Shown: positions 7,984 through 16,233 of the stretch, in pieces
Position numbering within the stretch: the stretch's first letter is position 1
Layout of the letters: each line of letters starts with the position of its first letter
Source: Thermoanaerobaculia bacterium
GTDB lineage: Bacteria; Acidobacteriota; Thermoanaerobaculia; Gp7-AA8
DNA: 64,000 bases
Reading direction: 5' to 3'
Assembly: GCA_017883205.1 (NCBI GenBank)
Contig: JADGNZ010000009.1
Span: 95,028 to 159,027, forward strand
Program-made: the position numbers and the translations under genes
Notes under the pieces: generated by a model
Database searches by the model: none
What the model saw: only the letters and a program-made list of their open reading frames with translations
Told to the model about the DNA's origin: nothing

Positions 7984-9777
7984 CTACTCCCCGCCCCGCT
8001 TCCCTTCCAACTCGGCCCACCTTGCGTATAGGCGGTCGACTGTGTCTTGGGCGGCGTCGAGGGCGGTGACGCGTTGCTGGAGGATGGTGGCGTCGGTGGC
8101 GATGGCGGGGTCTTCGACTGCGACTCGCGCGGCGTCGAGGCGTTCCTCGGCGGCGTGGACGTTTGACTCCATCGCGTCCCATTCGCGTTGTTCGGCGTAG
8201 GTCAGTTTCTTCGCCTTCGGCTTCGAAGGTCTCGCGTCGCGGGTGGGGGTGGCGGCGCGGGGGCGGTTTTCCTGCCATTGGGTGTAGTCGGCGAAGTATT
8301 CGGCGCCGCCTTTTCCGTCGAGGGCGAGGATCTGGGTGGAGACGCGGTCGATGAGGTAGCGGTCGTGGGTGACGAGGACCAATGCGCCGGGGAAGTCGAG
8401 GAGGGAGTCTTCCAGGACTTCTAGCGTTGAGATGTCGAGATCGTTTGTGGGCTCGTCGAGGACCAGGAGGTCGGCCGGTTGGAGCATCAGTCTGGCCAGG
8501 ACGATTCTGGCTTTTTCTCCGCCGGAGAGTTTGGAGACTGATGTCTCGAGTTGGTCGGGTTGGAAGAGGAAGCGTTTCGCCCATGATGCGACGTGAAGGG
8601 TGCGGTCGCGGTAGACGACTTGATCGCCCTCGGGGGCCAAGGCGCGTTTCAACGTCAGCGTCGGGTCGAGGCTTTCGCGGTTTTGTTCGAAGTAGACGAT
8701 GCGGAGTTTTTCGGCTTTCTCGATGGTGCCGGCGTCCGGTTGCAGCTCGCCGGTAATCGTTCGCAGGAGCGTCGTTTTGCCGGAACCGTTGGGACCGAGG
8801 ATGCCGAGGCGGGAGCCGGGGGTGAGGAGGATGTCGAGATCGGCGACGAGGAGTTTGTCGCCCATCGACTTGCGCAGGCCTTTGACGAGCCAGAGGCGCT
8901 TCGTTCTGCGCTCCGAGGCGGTGAAGTCGATCTTGGCGGTGCTGGTGTTGCTGCGCGATCTCGAGTCCGCCAGCTCCCCGATCAACCCCTCGGCGTTTTG
9001 AATCCGCGATTTCGATTTCGTTGTGCGCGCTTTCGGGCCGCGTCGGAGCCATTCGACTTCGCGCCGCACGAGGTTGGCGAGCGTCTCCTGATACGCGGCT
9101 TCGTTGCGCAGTAGCTCGTCGCGGCGCTCCAGAAAGTCTGAATAGTGGCCGTTGACCTGCAGGAGGCCGTCGGCGTACTGGCGATTGAGCTCCAGCATCC
9201 GGCGGGCGGTGTTCTCGAGGAAGTAGCGGTCGTGGCTGACGACAACGAAGGCTTTCGGTTCGGACTTGAGAAGACCCTCGAGCCAGAGGATGGCGTCGAC
9301 GTCGAGATGGTTGGTGGGCTCGTCGAGCAGCATGACATCCGGCTCGCGCGCGAGCTCGCGGGCGATGGCCAGGCGTTTGCGCCAGCCGCCGCTGAGCGTG
9401 GCAGTGTCCTGGGTGCGGTCCATGAAACCGGATTTGCCGAGGGCGATGGCGACGCGGGTTTGTTTGCCGTAGTCGTCGAGGATGTGATCGTTCTCGAGGC
9501 CTTCGAGGAGGACTTCTTCGATCGTCTTGCCATGCGCGAAGACGGGATCCTGCGGGACGTAGCCGATGCGGACGCCTTTGCGCACGGCGCGGTTGCCGGA
9601 GTCGGCTTCTTCGACGCCGGCGACGATTTTCATCAGCGTCGATTTGCCGGAGCCATTGGGGCCGACGAGGCCGACGTGGTCGCCTTCGAAGAGGGAAAAG
9701 GAGAGGTCGTTGAAGAGGGGGCGGGAGGTGTAGGACTTCGTGAGGCGTTCGCAGGTTAGGAGGACTGTCGGAGGCAT
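7984..9777 (-). CDS. uup: ABC-F family ATPase, Uup-like
   Basis: This 597-residue protein has two complete ABC ATPase domains and no membrane segment. The first has Walker A GPNGSGKST near residue 38, signature LSGGWRKR and DEPTNHLD. The second has Walker A GPNGSGKTT near 325, signature LSGGEKAR and DEPTNDLD. Between them lies the charged linker typical of ABC-F proteins. The last 70 residues are a charged helical coiled coil, as in Uup. ABC-F proteins act on ribosomes, and Uup is linked to ribosome function and DNA stability. The gene stands alone between palindromic repeats. Confidence 0.88.
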   Translation of the reverse strand: MPPTVLLTCERLTKSYTSRPLFNDLSFSLFEGDHVGLVGPNGSGKSTLMKIVAGVEEADSGNRAVRKGVRIGYVPQDPVFAHGKTIEEVLLEGLENDHILDDYGKQTRVAIALGKSGFMDRTQDTATLSGGWRKRLAIARELAREPDVMLLDEPTNHLDVDAILWLEGLLKSEPKAFVVVSHDRYFLENTARRMLELNRQYADGLLQVNGHYSDFLERRDELLRNEAAYQETLANLVRREVEWLRRGPKARTTKSKSRIQNAEGLIGELADSRSRSNTSTAKIDFTASERRTKRLWLVKGLRKSMGDKLLVADLDILLTPGSRLGILGPNGSGKTTLLRTITGELQPDAGTIEKAEKLRIVYFEQNRESLDPTLTLKRALAPEGDQVVYRDRTLHVASWAKRFLFQPDQLETSVSKLSGGEKARIVLARLMLQPADLLVLDEPTNDLDISTLEVLEDSLLDFPGALVLVTHDRYLIDRVSTQILALDGKGGAEYFADYTQWQENRPRAATPTRDARPSKPKAKKLTYAEQREWDAMESNVHAAEERLDAARVAVEDPAIATDATILQQRVTALDAAQDTVDRLYARWAELEGKRGGE

Positions 9778-9785
9778 TCAGAGGC

Positions 9786-9848
9786 ATTCAACCACAGAGA
9801 CACAAAGGACGCAGAGAGCTCTGTGCTCTCTGCGCCTCTGTGGTGAAT
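9786..9848. repeat. Palindromic CACAGAG-type intergenic repeat
   Basis: The element starts ATTCAACCACAGAGAC and ends CTCTGTGGTGAAT, with complementary arms around an AGAGCTCT centre. It fills the gap between two minus-strand genes. Confidence 0.7.
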
Positions 9849-9868
9849 TGTTTCTTTTGCGAAATGAA

Positions 9869-11869
9869 CTACTTGTCGTTGTGCAGCTCGACGAACTCGT
9901 AGATGAAATTGCCGCTGCCGGCGGCGTCGGAGAATTCGTTGATGACGACGCCTTTGGCGCAGCCGGCGCCGGCGCCGCTGCCGGGGTTGGCGAGTGTCGT
10001 TACGCCGACTGTCCAGTTCGAAGTGATGCCTGCGCCGGTGCAGGGATCGATGCGTTGGAGGTCCTGATTCGCGCCTGAGGCCTCGGAGATCGTCGGGCCG
10101 TCGATGATGGTGCCGCTGGCGTTCTTGAGCGTGTAGTTTTCGCTGCCGTTGATCTGTGGGAAGGCGCCGGCGGTGGTGAGGTAGACGACGTTCGATCCGA
10201 GGGTGACGCCCCAGAAGGTCTGGAAGGCGGCCTTCGTGGCGTCGCGGCCGATGACGACGTAGCCATTCGCGGGAATCACGGTGCCGGCCGGGATCGTGTA
10301 GACGACGGTGGCGTTGGCCTGCGTGACAGTCCAGCCGGAGATGTCGGTGCCGGTGGGATTGTTGACGGTGACGCCGATGGCCGTGGACGTTCCGACGTTG
10401 AGCGCGGCGTCGTAGGCTTTCGCGGTCAGCGAGTGCGAACCGTTGGCGACCGAGGTGGAGTCCCAGCTATAAGAATACGGAGAGGTGGTGTCGGTCGACT
10501 TGAGCGCGCCGTCGACGTAGAACTCGACCTTCGTCACGCCGACGTTGTCGGACGCGGTGGCGTTGATGGCGACGGTGCCGACGACGGTGGCGCCGTTGAG
10601 CGGAGCGGTGATGGAGACGGTAGGCGCAGTGGTGTCGCCATTGTTGTTGACGGTGACGGAGACTGCGGTCGATGTTCCGACGTTGAGCGCGGCGTCGTAG
10701 GCCTTCGCGGTCAGCGAATGCGATGCGTTGCTGGCGGAGGTCGTATCCCAGCTCCATGAGTAGGGCGAGGTTGTATCGGTCGATTTGAGCGCGCCGTCGA
10801 GATAGAACTCGACCTTTGTTACGCCGACGTTGTCGCTCGCCGAGGCGTTGACCGAGACCGTTCCGTTGACCGTAGCGCCGTTCAACGGAGCGGTGATCGA
10901 AACGGTTGGAGGAGTCGTGTCGCCGCCACCTGAACCGTTGGCAATCCAGGCGATGCCGTTGGCGACGAGCAGGCCGTTGTCGTAGGTCGTGTCGTTGTAG
11001 CCGAGGTAGGTCGTGTGGCCGCAGGAGTTGGTGGCATCCTCGGTGACGGAGGAGTCGGCGATTGCGGCGATACGGCCGGTGCCGTAAGTGGATGTCGCGT
11101 AAGTGACACCTGTCGTTGAGTCGTGCGTCGACGTCGTCTTCCAGATGTGACCCTGCGCGGCGCCGGACAGCGTCATCGAGGAGGAACCGAACAGTCCGAG
11201 GCCCTTCGTCGGCGAAGGAACACCGAACGTGCCGGTGAAGATGATCGGCGAGGTGGTGACGGTCGTGTAGTTGTGATCGGGATGATCGTCGAACCAGCCG
11301 AAGGTGGTGTCGGACGAGTTGTCGTTGTAGGTGATGCCGAAGATGCTCGGGCTGCCCATGAGCGCGTTGAAGACGCCGGCCGCATCGATACCATCACTAT
11401 TCCGGTCGGCGCCGGCGTGGTCGGAGATCATGAAAAGTCCGCCGCCGTTGAAGACGAAGTTGCGGATGGCGGTGATCTCGGTGGACGTCAGGGCGATGTT
11501 CGGCTCGGGCATGACGAAGACGTTGTAGTGGCTGAGGTCCTGTACGTTGGTTCCGTCGCCGTAGCTGATGCGGGCGCCGACGGGAAGGCTCTCAACGTGA
11601 AAGCCTTTCTTGACGAGATCGACGCCCATCGCCGAGAGTGCGCCGTTCCAGTACGTTTCAGCGGTGCCTGAGGTGATGCCCGACTGGTCAGGCGTGGGCA
11701 AACGTTGCGCGGTGCCGCAGGTGTCTTCGTCGAGGGTCCAGTCGGCGTTGCCGGCGGTCTGCGCGTGGGCGGCGTCGAAGAGGATGGTCTTCTGTTGTGC
11801 GACGGCGTGGGTTGCTGCAAAAAGGACAAATGTAACCAGGATGGACATCATGAGAGAGCGTTGTTTCAT
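9869..11869 (-). CDS. Secreted protein with GATase-like domain, two Ig domains and permuted lamin-tail domain
   Basis: The 666-residue protein begins at ATG 11867-11869 behind a GGAGGAAG ribosome site, with a signal peptide ending near AVAQQ. Residues about 28-310 look like a DUF4350/ThuA-type GATase-like domain (VDLVKKGFHVESLP, then GGGLFMISDHAG). Two nearly identical Ig-like (Big_7-type) domains follow, each with DNVGVTKVEFYLDG or a close variant. The C-terminal part is a lamin-tail domain: ISGWTVTQAN, YVVIGRDA, then WTVGVTTLANPGS. The strand that should open that domain (INEF...EFVELHN) instead closes the protein. A related protein with the same tail is encoded at 13144-14997. It is presumably a surface or secreted protein; its ligand is unknown. 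Confidence 0.75.
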   Translation of the reverse strand: MKQRSLMMSILVTFVLFAATHAVAQQKTILFDAAHAQTAGNADWTLDEDTCGTAQRLPTPDQSGITSGTAETYWNGALSAMGVDLVKKGFHVESLPVGARISYGDGTNVQDLSHYNVFVMPEPNIALTSTEITAIRNFVFNGGGLFMISDHAGADRNSDGIDAAGVFNALMGSPSIFGITYNDNSSDTTFGWFDDHPDHNYTTVTTSPIIFTGTFGVPSPTKGLGLFGSSSMTLSGAAQGHIWKTTSTHDSTTGVTYATSTYGTGRIAAIADSSVTEDATNSCGHTTYLGYNDTTYDNGLLVANGIAWIANGSGGGDTTPPTVSITAPLNGATVNGTVSVNASASDNVGVTKVEFYLDGALKSTDTTSPYSWSWDTTSASNASHSLTAKAYDAALNVGTSTAVSVTVNNNGDTTAPTVSITAPLNGATVVGTVAINATASDNVGVTKVEFYVDGALKSTDTTSPYSYSWDSTSVANGSHSLTAKAYDAALNVGTSTAIGVTVNNPTGTDISGWTVTQANATVVYTIPAGTVIPANGYVVIGRDATKAAFQTFWGVTLGSNVVYLTTAGAFPQINGSENYTLKNASGTIIDGPTISEASGANQDLQRIDPCTGAGITSNWTVGVTTLANPGSGAGAGCAKGVVINEFSDAAGSGNFIYEFVELHNDK

Positions 11870-12007
11870 TCTTCCTCCATTGATTGCAAGTGGTCTGAAT
11901 GTTGACCACTTCGTCGTTGATTGACCCAGGGAGTGTGCAGTTCTTGACCAGAAGAAGGGGTGACTGGTGGGGAGATTGATGTTGAAGTGCAGGTAAAGTG
12001 CCTCTGT

Positions 12008-12139
12008 TGGGGAGTGGGGTGTAGGGAGTGGGGTGTGGGAGGGATTTGGTGTCGGGTGTCGGGTGTCGGAGAAAAAAATCGGCACGGCAAATTCTTGTTC
12101 CGACTTCCACTCCCTACTCCCCACACCCCACTCCCCGCA
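12008..12139. repeat. Palindromic GGGTGTCGG-family intergenic repeat
   Basis: The G-rich left arm (GGGGAGTGGGGTGTAGGG, then GTCGGGTGTCGG) is mirrored by a C-rich right arm (CCACTCCCTACTCC, CACCCCACTCCCC). It ends 12 bp before the enoyl-CoA hydratase start codon. The stretch 11870-12007 holds nothing else that I recognise. Confidence 0.75.
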
Positions 12140-12151
12140 TAGAATCACCAC

Positions 12152-12904
12152 ATGCTCGAACGAGATCTCACCGACGGCATCCTCACCCTTCGCCTTTCCC
12201 ACGGAAAGGCGAGCGCGCTCGATCTGGAATTGTGTACCGCGCTGACGAACGCATTCGAGGAGGCGGCGGCGGATGACGATGTCGGCGCGGTCATCCTCAC
12301 CGGCACCGGATCGATCTTCTGCGCGGGCGTCGATCTGCCGCGGATGATCAACGCCGGCGGCGATTACGTGCAGCTCTTTGTCGAGGCGTTGGATGCGGCG
12401 CTACGGGCGGTGTTCGTCTTCCCGAAGCCGTGCGTCGCCGCGCTCAACGGACACGCCATCGCGGGGGGCGCGATCCTGGCGTTTGCCTGCGATCACCGTC
12501 TGATGACAGGAGGCAAAATCGGAGTCCCAGAGCCACTTGTCGGCGTTCCCTTCCCTCCGCTGGCGATGGCGATCGTGCGCTTCGCGGTGCCGAAACCGCA
12601 CCTGCAGCCGATGGTCTATTTCGGCCGGACGATGGACGCGGAAACGGGACGCGGCATCGGCATCGTCGATGAGGTGATTTCCGCCGAGCAGCTTCCCGTT
12701 CGCGCGCAGATTGTCGCCGAACAATTGATGTCGATCCCGCGGCACACGTTCCGTCTGACGAAGCGCCAGCTTCGCGAGCCGTACCTGCGCGATGCCGCGA
12801 ATATCGCCAGCGCATCCGCCGACGAGATCGACGCTATCTGGTCCGATCCAGCGACGCACGCGCACATCCGCGAGTACCTGGCGATGACGCTCGGGAGGAA
12901 GTGA
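12152..12904 (+). CDS. Enoyl-CoA hydratase/isomerase family protein
   Basis: The 250-residue protein has the crotonase fold signatures: an N-terminal HGKASALD oxyanion loop, GTGSIFCAGVDL, and NGHAIAGGAILAFACDHRLM, followed by EPLVGVPFP. In crotonases the two oxyanion peptide NH groups come from the A-G-x-D and G-G-A loops, and both loops are present. The second catalytic glutamate position is less clear, so this may be an isomerase or a hydrolase rather than a hydratase. It is flanked by palindromic repeats on both sides, with no obvious operon partner. A role in acyl-CoA metabolism is inferred from the family. Confidence 0.8.
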   Translation: MLERDLTDGILTLRLSHGKASALDLELCTALTNAFEEAAADDDVGAVILTGTGSIFCAGVDLPRMINAGGDYVQLFVEALDAALRAVFVFPKPCVAALNGHAIAGGAILAFACDHRLMTGGKIGVPEPLVGVPFPPLAMAIVRFAVPKPHLQPMVYFGRTMDAETGRGIGIVDEVISAEQLPVRAQIVAEQLMSIPRHTFRLTKRQLREPYLRDAANIASASADEIDAIWSDPATHAHIREYLAMTLGRK

Positions 12905-13080
12905 GGTCGGGGGGTGGGGAGTGGGGGGTAGGGAGTGGGAGTTAATTTTGTTTTCGGGTTGTCGATTGTCGGTTGTCGGAGAAGCTAATCGATATCCTCA
13001 ACGCGCTACTCCGATGATGACTCACTCTCCGTAGAGACTTCGCCGCTCCCACACCCCACCACACCCCACCCCCCATCCCG
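12905..13080. repeat. Palindromic GGGTGTCGG-family intergenic repeat, second copy
   Basis: A G-rich left arm (GGGGTGGGGAGTGGGGGG, GGTTGTCGATTGTCGG) is followed by a C-rich right arm (CCCACACCCCACC, CACCCCACCCCCC). It occupies the whole gap before the next gene apart from about 60 bp of promoter space. Confidence 0.7.
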
Positions 13081-13143
13081 CACGATTCCTGCATACAAAC
13101 GCGCAAACGGCTCCCCCCAAACCCACGCATCAGAGGAGAAACG

Positions 13144-14997
13144 ATGAGACTTGTGCGTTCACTGATCCCGCTGTTCCTGTTCCTGCTTGCCCTCCCCCTC
13201 GCCGCGCAAAACCTCGAGATCCATTACATCGACGTCGGATGGGGTGGCTCGGTGTTCATCAAAGGTCCGACCGGCATTACCGTCCTGATGGAAGCCGGCA
13301 ATACCGGCGAAGGAACGGCGCATGTCGTTCCCTACCTGGAGTCGATCGGCGTGCAGCCGGCCAACGGAATCGACTACGTCATCGGCGGCCACCAGCATTG
13401 CGATCACATCGGCGGTCTCGATGAGGTCATCCAGGCCGGCTACAACGTTCACATCAAGCAGTATTACAACGGATCGACGTACGCGTCGTCGTGCGCCGAT
13501 GGCTGGAACGCAGCGGCGGCGACGACTACTGCCGGCGTACCGATCGCCATGCCGGTCGGCACCGTCATCGCCCTCGGCAACGGCGCCACGCTCACCTGCA
13601 TCGCCAACAACGGCTCGATCATCGGCGGCGGCTCGGTTCCGGTGACCGACGAGAATGACCGCTCGATCGCGCTTCTCATCAAGTACGGCGGCTTCGATTA
13701 CCTCTGGGCCAGCGACCTCGGTGGCGGCCCTGACGCCTGCACCGGCCGGGGAACCTTGCAGCTCGACGTCGAGACCTCGGTCATCAACGCCATCTCGCCG
13801 GGCGGCGCGCATCCCCTGATCAGCGCCGGCGGCATCGATCTGATGCACGTCAATCACCACGGCAGCGAGAGCAGCACGAATCCGACGTACTTCAGCAAAG
13901 CGAAACCGGCAGTGGCCATCATCGGCGTCGGCGCCGGAGAAACGACCGGCTGGGACCTGCCCCGCATCAAAGTCGTCGACAGCGTTCTGCTCAACACCAG
14001 CGGTTGCGCGACGGCGCCTCCGACGTTCGTCCTGCAGACCGAAGAAGGAAGCCCTGCCGGAACCAACACGAGCCACTCCGGCTACTGCGTCGGCAACATC
14101 AAAGTCACGACCGACGGCGTGAGCATCTTCACGGTGTCCGCTGATGGATTGGTTCACCAGGGACCAAACGAATTGGCAGCTTCCGGACTGCCGCGCAGCT
14201 TCACCATCGATGATTCCGGCGGCGGTGGCGGCGACGTGACTCCTCCGACGACGTCGATCACCGCGCCCACGAACAACGCAACCGTCAGCGGCACGACCAG
14301 CGTGACCGCGTCGGCGTCCGACAACGTCGGCGTGACGAAGGTCGAGTTCTATCTCGACGGCGCGCTGAAGTCGACCGACACGACCTCGCCCTACTCCTGG
14401 AGCTGGGACACGACCACTGCCACGAACGGATCGCACTCGCTGACGACGAAAGCGTACGACGCAGCGTTGAACGTCGGAACATCGACGGCCGTCAACGTCA
14501 CGGTCAGCAACGGCGTTCCGGTGAACATCAGCGGCTGGACGCTGACGCAGGCAAACGCCACGCTGGTTTACACGATCCCCACCACGACCACGATCGCGTC
14601 GAAGGGCTACGTCATCATCGGCCGCAACGCCACGAAGACCGCGTTCCAGACCTACTGGGGCGTGACGCTGGCGTCGAACGTCGTCTATATCAACTCGGCT
14701 GACACGATGCCGCAGATCAACGGCAGCGAGACGTACACGCTGAAGAACGCGTCCGGCACGACGATCGAGGGAACGACCGTGGCGATGGACACATCCGGCG
14801 GCTCCGACTTCCAGCGTCTTACCTGCGGCGCGATCGGAACGCTGAGCAGTTGGACGAAGTCGGCGTCGACCGCCGGCAGCCCGGGCACGGGTGGCCTGAA
14901 CGGCTGCAACAAAGGTCCTTTCATCAACGAGTTCTCCGACGCCCTCGGCACCGGCAACTACGTTTACGAGTTCATCGAGCTGTATAACGACAAGTAA
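13144..14997 (+). CDS. Secreted ComEC-like metallo-beta-lactamase with Ig and permuted lamin-tail domains
   Basis: This 617-residue protein has a signal peptide ending near LAAQN. Residues about 24-310 form a metallo-beta-lactamase domain of the ComEC/Rec2 extracellular type: LEIHYIDVGWGGSVFI, the metal motif HQHCDH (83-88), and later HVNHHGSESS. One Ig-like domain follows (DNVGVTKVEFYLDG, almost the same as in the neighbouring minus-strand secreted protein). A lamin-tail domain comes last, whose first strand (INEFSDALGTGNY..EFIELYN) lies at the extreme C-terminus. Secreted enzymes of this type are usually nucleases or phosphodiesterases, but the substrate here is unknown. A good terminator follows. 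Confidence 0.78.
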   Translation: MRLVRSLIPLFLFLLALPLAAQNLEIHYIDVGWGGSVFIKGPTGITVLMEAGNTGEGTAHVVPYLESIGVQPANGIDYVIGGHQHCDHIGGLDEVIQAGYNVHIKQYYNGSTYASSCADGWNAAAATTTAGVPIAMPVGTVIALGNGATLTCIANNGSIIGGGSVPVTDENDRSIALLIKYGGFDYLWASDLGGGPDACTGRGTLQLDVETSVINAISPGGAHPLISAGGIDLMHVNHHGSESSTNPTYFSKAKPAVAIIGVGAGETTGWDLPRIKVVDSVLLNTSGCATAPPTFVLQTEEGSPAGTNTSHSGYCVGNIKVTTDGVSIFTVSADGLVHQGPNELAASGLPRSFTIDDSGGGGGDVTPPTTSITAPTNNATVSGTTSVTASASDNVGVTKVEFYLDGALKSTDTTSPYSWSWDTTTATNGSHSLTTKAYDAALNVGTSTAVNVTVSNGVPVNISGWTLTQANATLVYTIPTTTTIASKGYVIIGRNATKTAFQTYWGVTLASNVVYINSADTMPQINGSETYTLKNASGTTIEGTTVAMDTSGGSDFQRLTCGAIGTLSSWTKSASTAGSPGTGGLNGCNKGPFINEFSDALGTGNYVYEFIELYNDK

Positions 14998-15010
14998 GTA
15001 GCCGCTTTAC

Positions 15011-15041
15011 GGAGCGCCGGTGCCTCTTGCATCGGCGCTCC
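15011..15041 (+). terminator. Rho-independent terminator
   Basis: GGAGCGCCGGTGC pairs with GCATCGGCGCTCC (one G-T wobble) around a CTCTT loop, and CCTTTTTG follows. Confidence 0.8.
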
Positions 15042-15114
15042 CCTTTTTGCTACCCTTCCGGCTCCCACACGGGCGCTTCCTCCGCGCTCTCAACTCCGTT
15101 TGCACCAATCACGC

Positions 15115-15441
15115 ATGATTACAATTCTTCTGGTGCTGGCGCTCCATGCGCCGAAAGCTACTGCTATGACAAATGATGTTCTTCTCAAGGCGCGCTACAA
15201 CGCAGTCGAAGGAACCGATCCCGAATACGGCCAGGGTGCGATCGAGCGCAACGAACTGCGCCATCACCCGCTGCCACACCTGGAGTGGCTGATCCTCGCC
15301 GAGGCGCCGGTGAACGCCTCGGAGTTGCAGACGAAACTCAACGACGCGGTCGATCCGAAGCACGGATCGTTCGTGGTGGTGAGTCCGACTGCGGAGGAGG
15401 AAGAGCAGGTGCGGTCGGGGAAGATTACGTTTCAGAGGTGA
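15115..15441 (+). CDS. Small secreted hypothetical protein
   Basis: From ATG 15115 the product is 108 residues with a short hydrophobic signal (TILLVLALHAPKATA). The mature part is soluble and charged, with the patterns HHPLPHLEWLILAEAPVNASELQ and VDPKHGSFVVVSPTAEEE. There are no Cys residues. A TTG five codons upstream is another possible start. I recognise no family. Codon usage resembles the neighbours. The stop is followed at once by a long palindromic element. Confidence 0.55.
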   Translation: MITILLVLALHAPKATAMTNDVLLKARYNAVEGTDPEYGQGAIERNELRHHPLPHLEWLILAEAPVNASELQTKLNDAVDPKHGSFVVVSPTAEEEEQVRSGKITFQR

Positions 15442-15447
15442 GGCGAC

Positions 15448-15616
15448 GTAGCGCAGACATTCTTGTCTGCTCCCGCCGGGCGTCCTCGCCCGGCGGTGGT
15501 GTGTCGCTGATCTCGAATCGATCGCAGGCTGGTTTTGAATCGGCCCAATCGTCCGCCCCAAGAAAAACTGCCGGGCAGGGACGCCCGGCAGTAGCAGACA
15601 AGAATGTCTGCACTAC
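15448..15616. repeat. Long inverted repeat with GCAGACATTCTTGTCTGC ends
   Basis: GTAGCGCAGACATTCTTGTC and a CCGCCGGGCGTCC step on the left are mirrored on the right by GGACGCCCGGCAGTAG and CAGACAAGAATGTCTGC..CTAC. The ends contain their own palindrome. There is no coding capacity that looks real inside. Confidence 0.75.
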
Positions 15617-15690
15617 GTGAGGCCCGCTCGGAATGACAGTAACGCAACTCGCGTGCGTGACATGCTGGCGGTTGCTTTGAGGGTTGACAC

Positions 15691-16233
15691 ATGAAACCGA
15701 CCAAGGAACAGCTTCTCGCAGCGGCCGGCACGACGTTGCCTGATGTGATCGCGCGCGATCTCGATGTGCTGTTCTGCGGCATCAATCCGGGGTTGTACAC
15801 GGCAGCGGTGCAACAGCATTTCGGGCGGCCAGGGAATCGATTCTGGCCAACGCTTCATCGATCGGGATTCACGCCGCGGCTCTTTCATCCGTCGGAGCAA
15901 CGGGAGCTGCTGCAGCACGGCGCGGGCATCACGAATGTTGTGGCACGCGCCACAGCTGCGGCGGCGGAGTTGAGCGCTGAGGAGCTCGTCGAAGGCGCGA
16001 AGATTCTGGAGAGGAAAGTGCGGCGCTTTCGGCCGCGCGTGCTCGCCATCGTGGGCATCGGCGCGTATCGAACGGGTTTCGCTCGTCCGCACGCGAAGAG
16101 CGGGTTGCAGGACGAGACGATCGGCAGCACGCGTATCTGGATCCTGCCGAATCCGAGCGGGTTGAATGCGAGCTATCGGCCGGAGGATCTGGCTTCGCTG
16201 TATCGGGAGTTACGGGATTGTATCCGCAGATGA
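15691..16233 (+). CDS. mug: G/U mismatch-specific DNA glycosylase (Mug/TDG family)
   Basis: This 180-residue protein matches the Mug/TDG branch of uracil-DNA glycosylases in length and motifs. The catalytic motif GINPG is at residues 30-34, followed by GRPGNRFWPTLHRSGFTPR. The DNA-intercalation motif NPSGLNASY lies near 153-161. Members remove uracil, ethenocytosine or thymine opposite guanine. The 3' end overlaps the opposite-strand radical SAM gene inside a palindromic repeat. The gene appears to be monocistronic. Confidence 0.9.
   Translation: MKPTKEQLLAAAGTTLPDVIARDLDVLFCGINPGLYTAAVQQHFGRPGNRFWPTLHRSGFTPRLFHPSEQRELLQHGAGITNVVARATAAAAELSAEELVEGAKILERKVRRFRPRVLAIVGIGAYRTGFARPHAKSGLQDETIGSTRIWILPNPSGLNASYRPEDLASLYRELRDCIRR

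Noticed and set aside
13159-14436. Long minus-strand frame opposite the metallo-beta-lactamase gene
   Set aside because: It is a shadow of the secreted protein gene, with Arg-rich low-quality sequence and no start signal.
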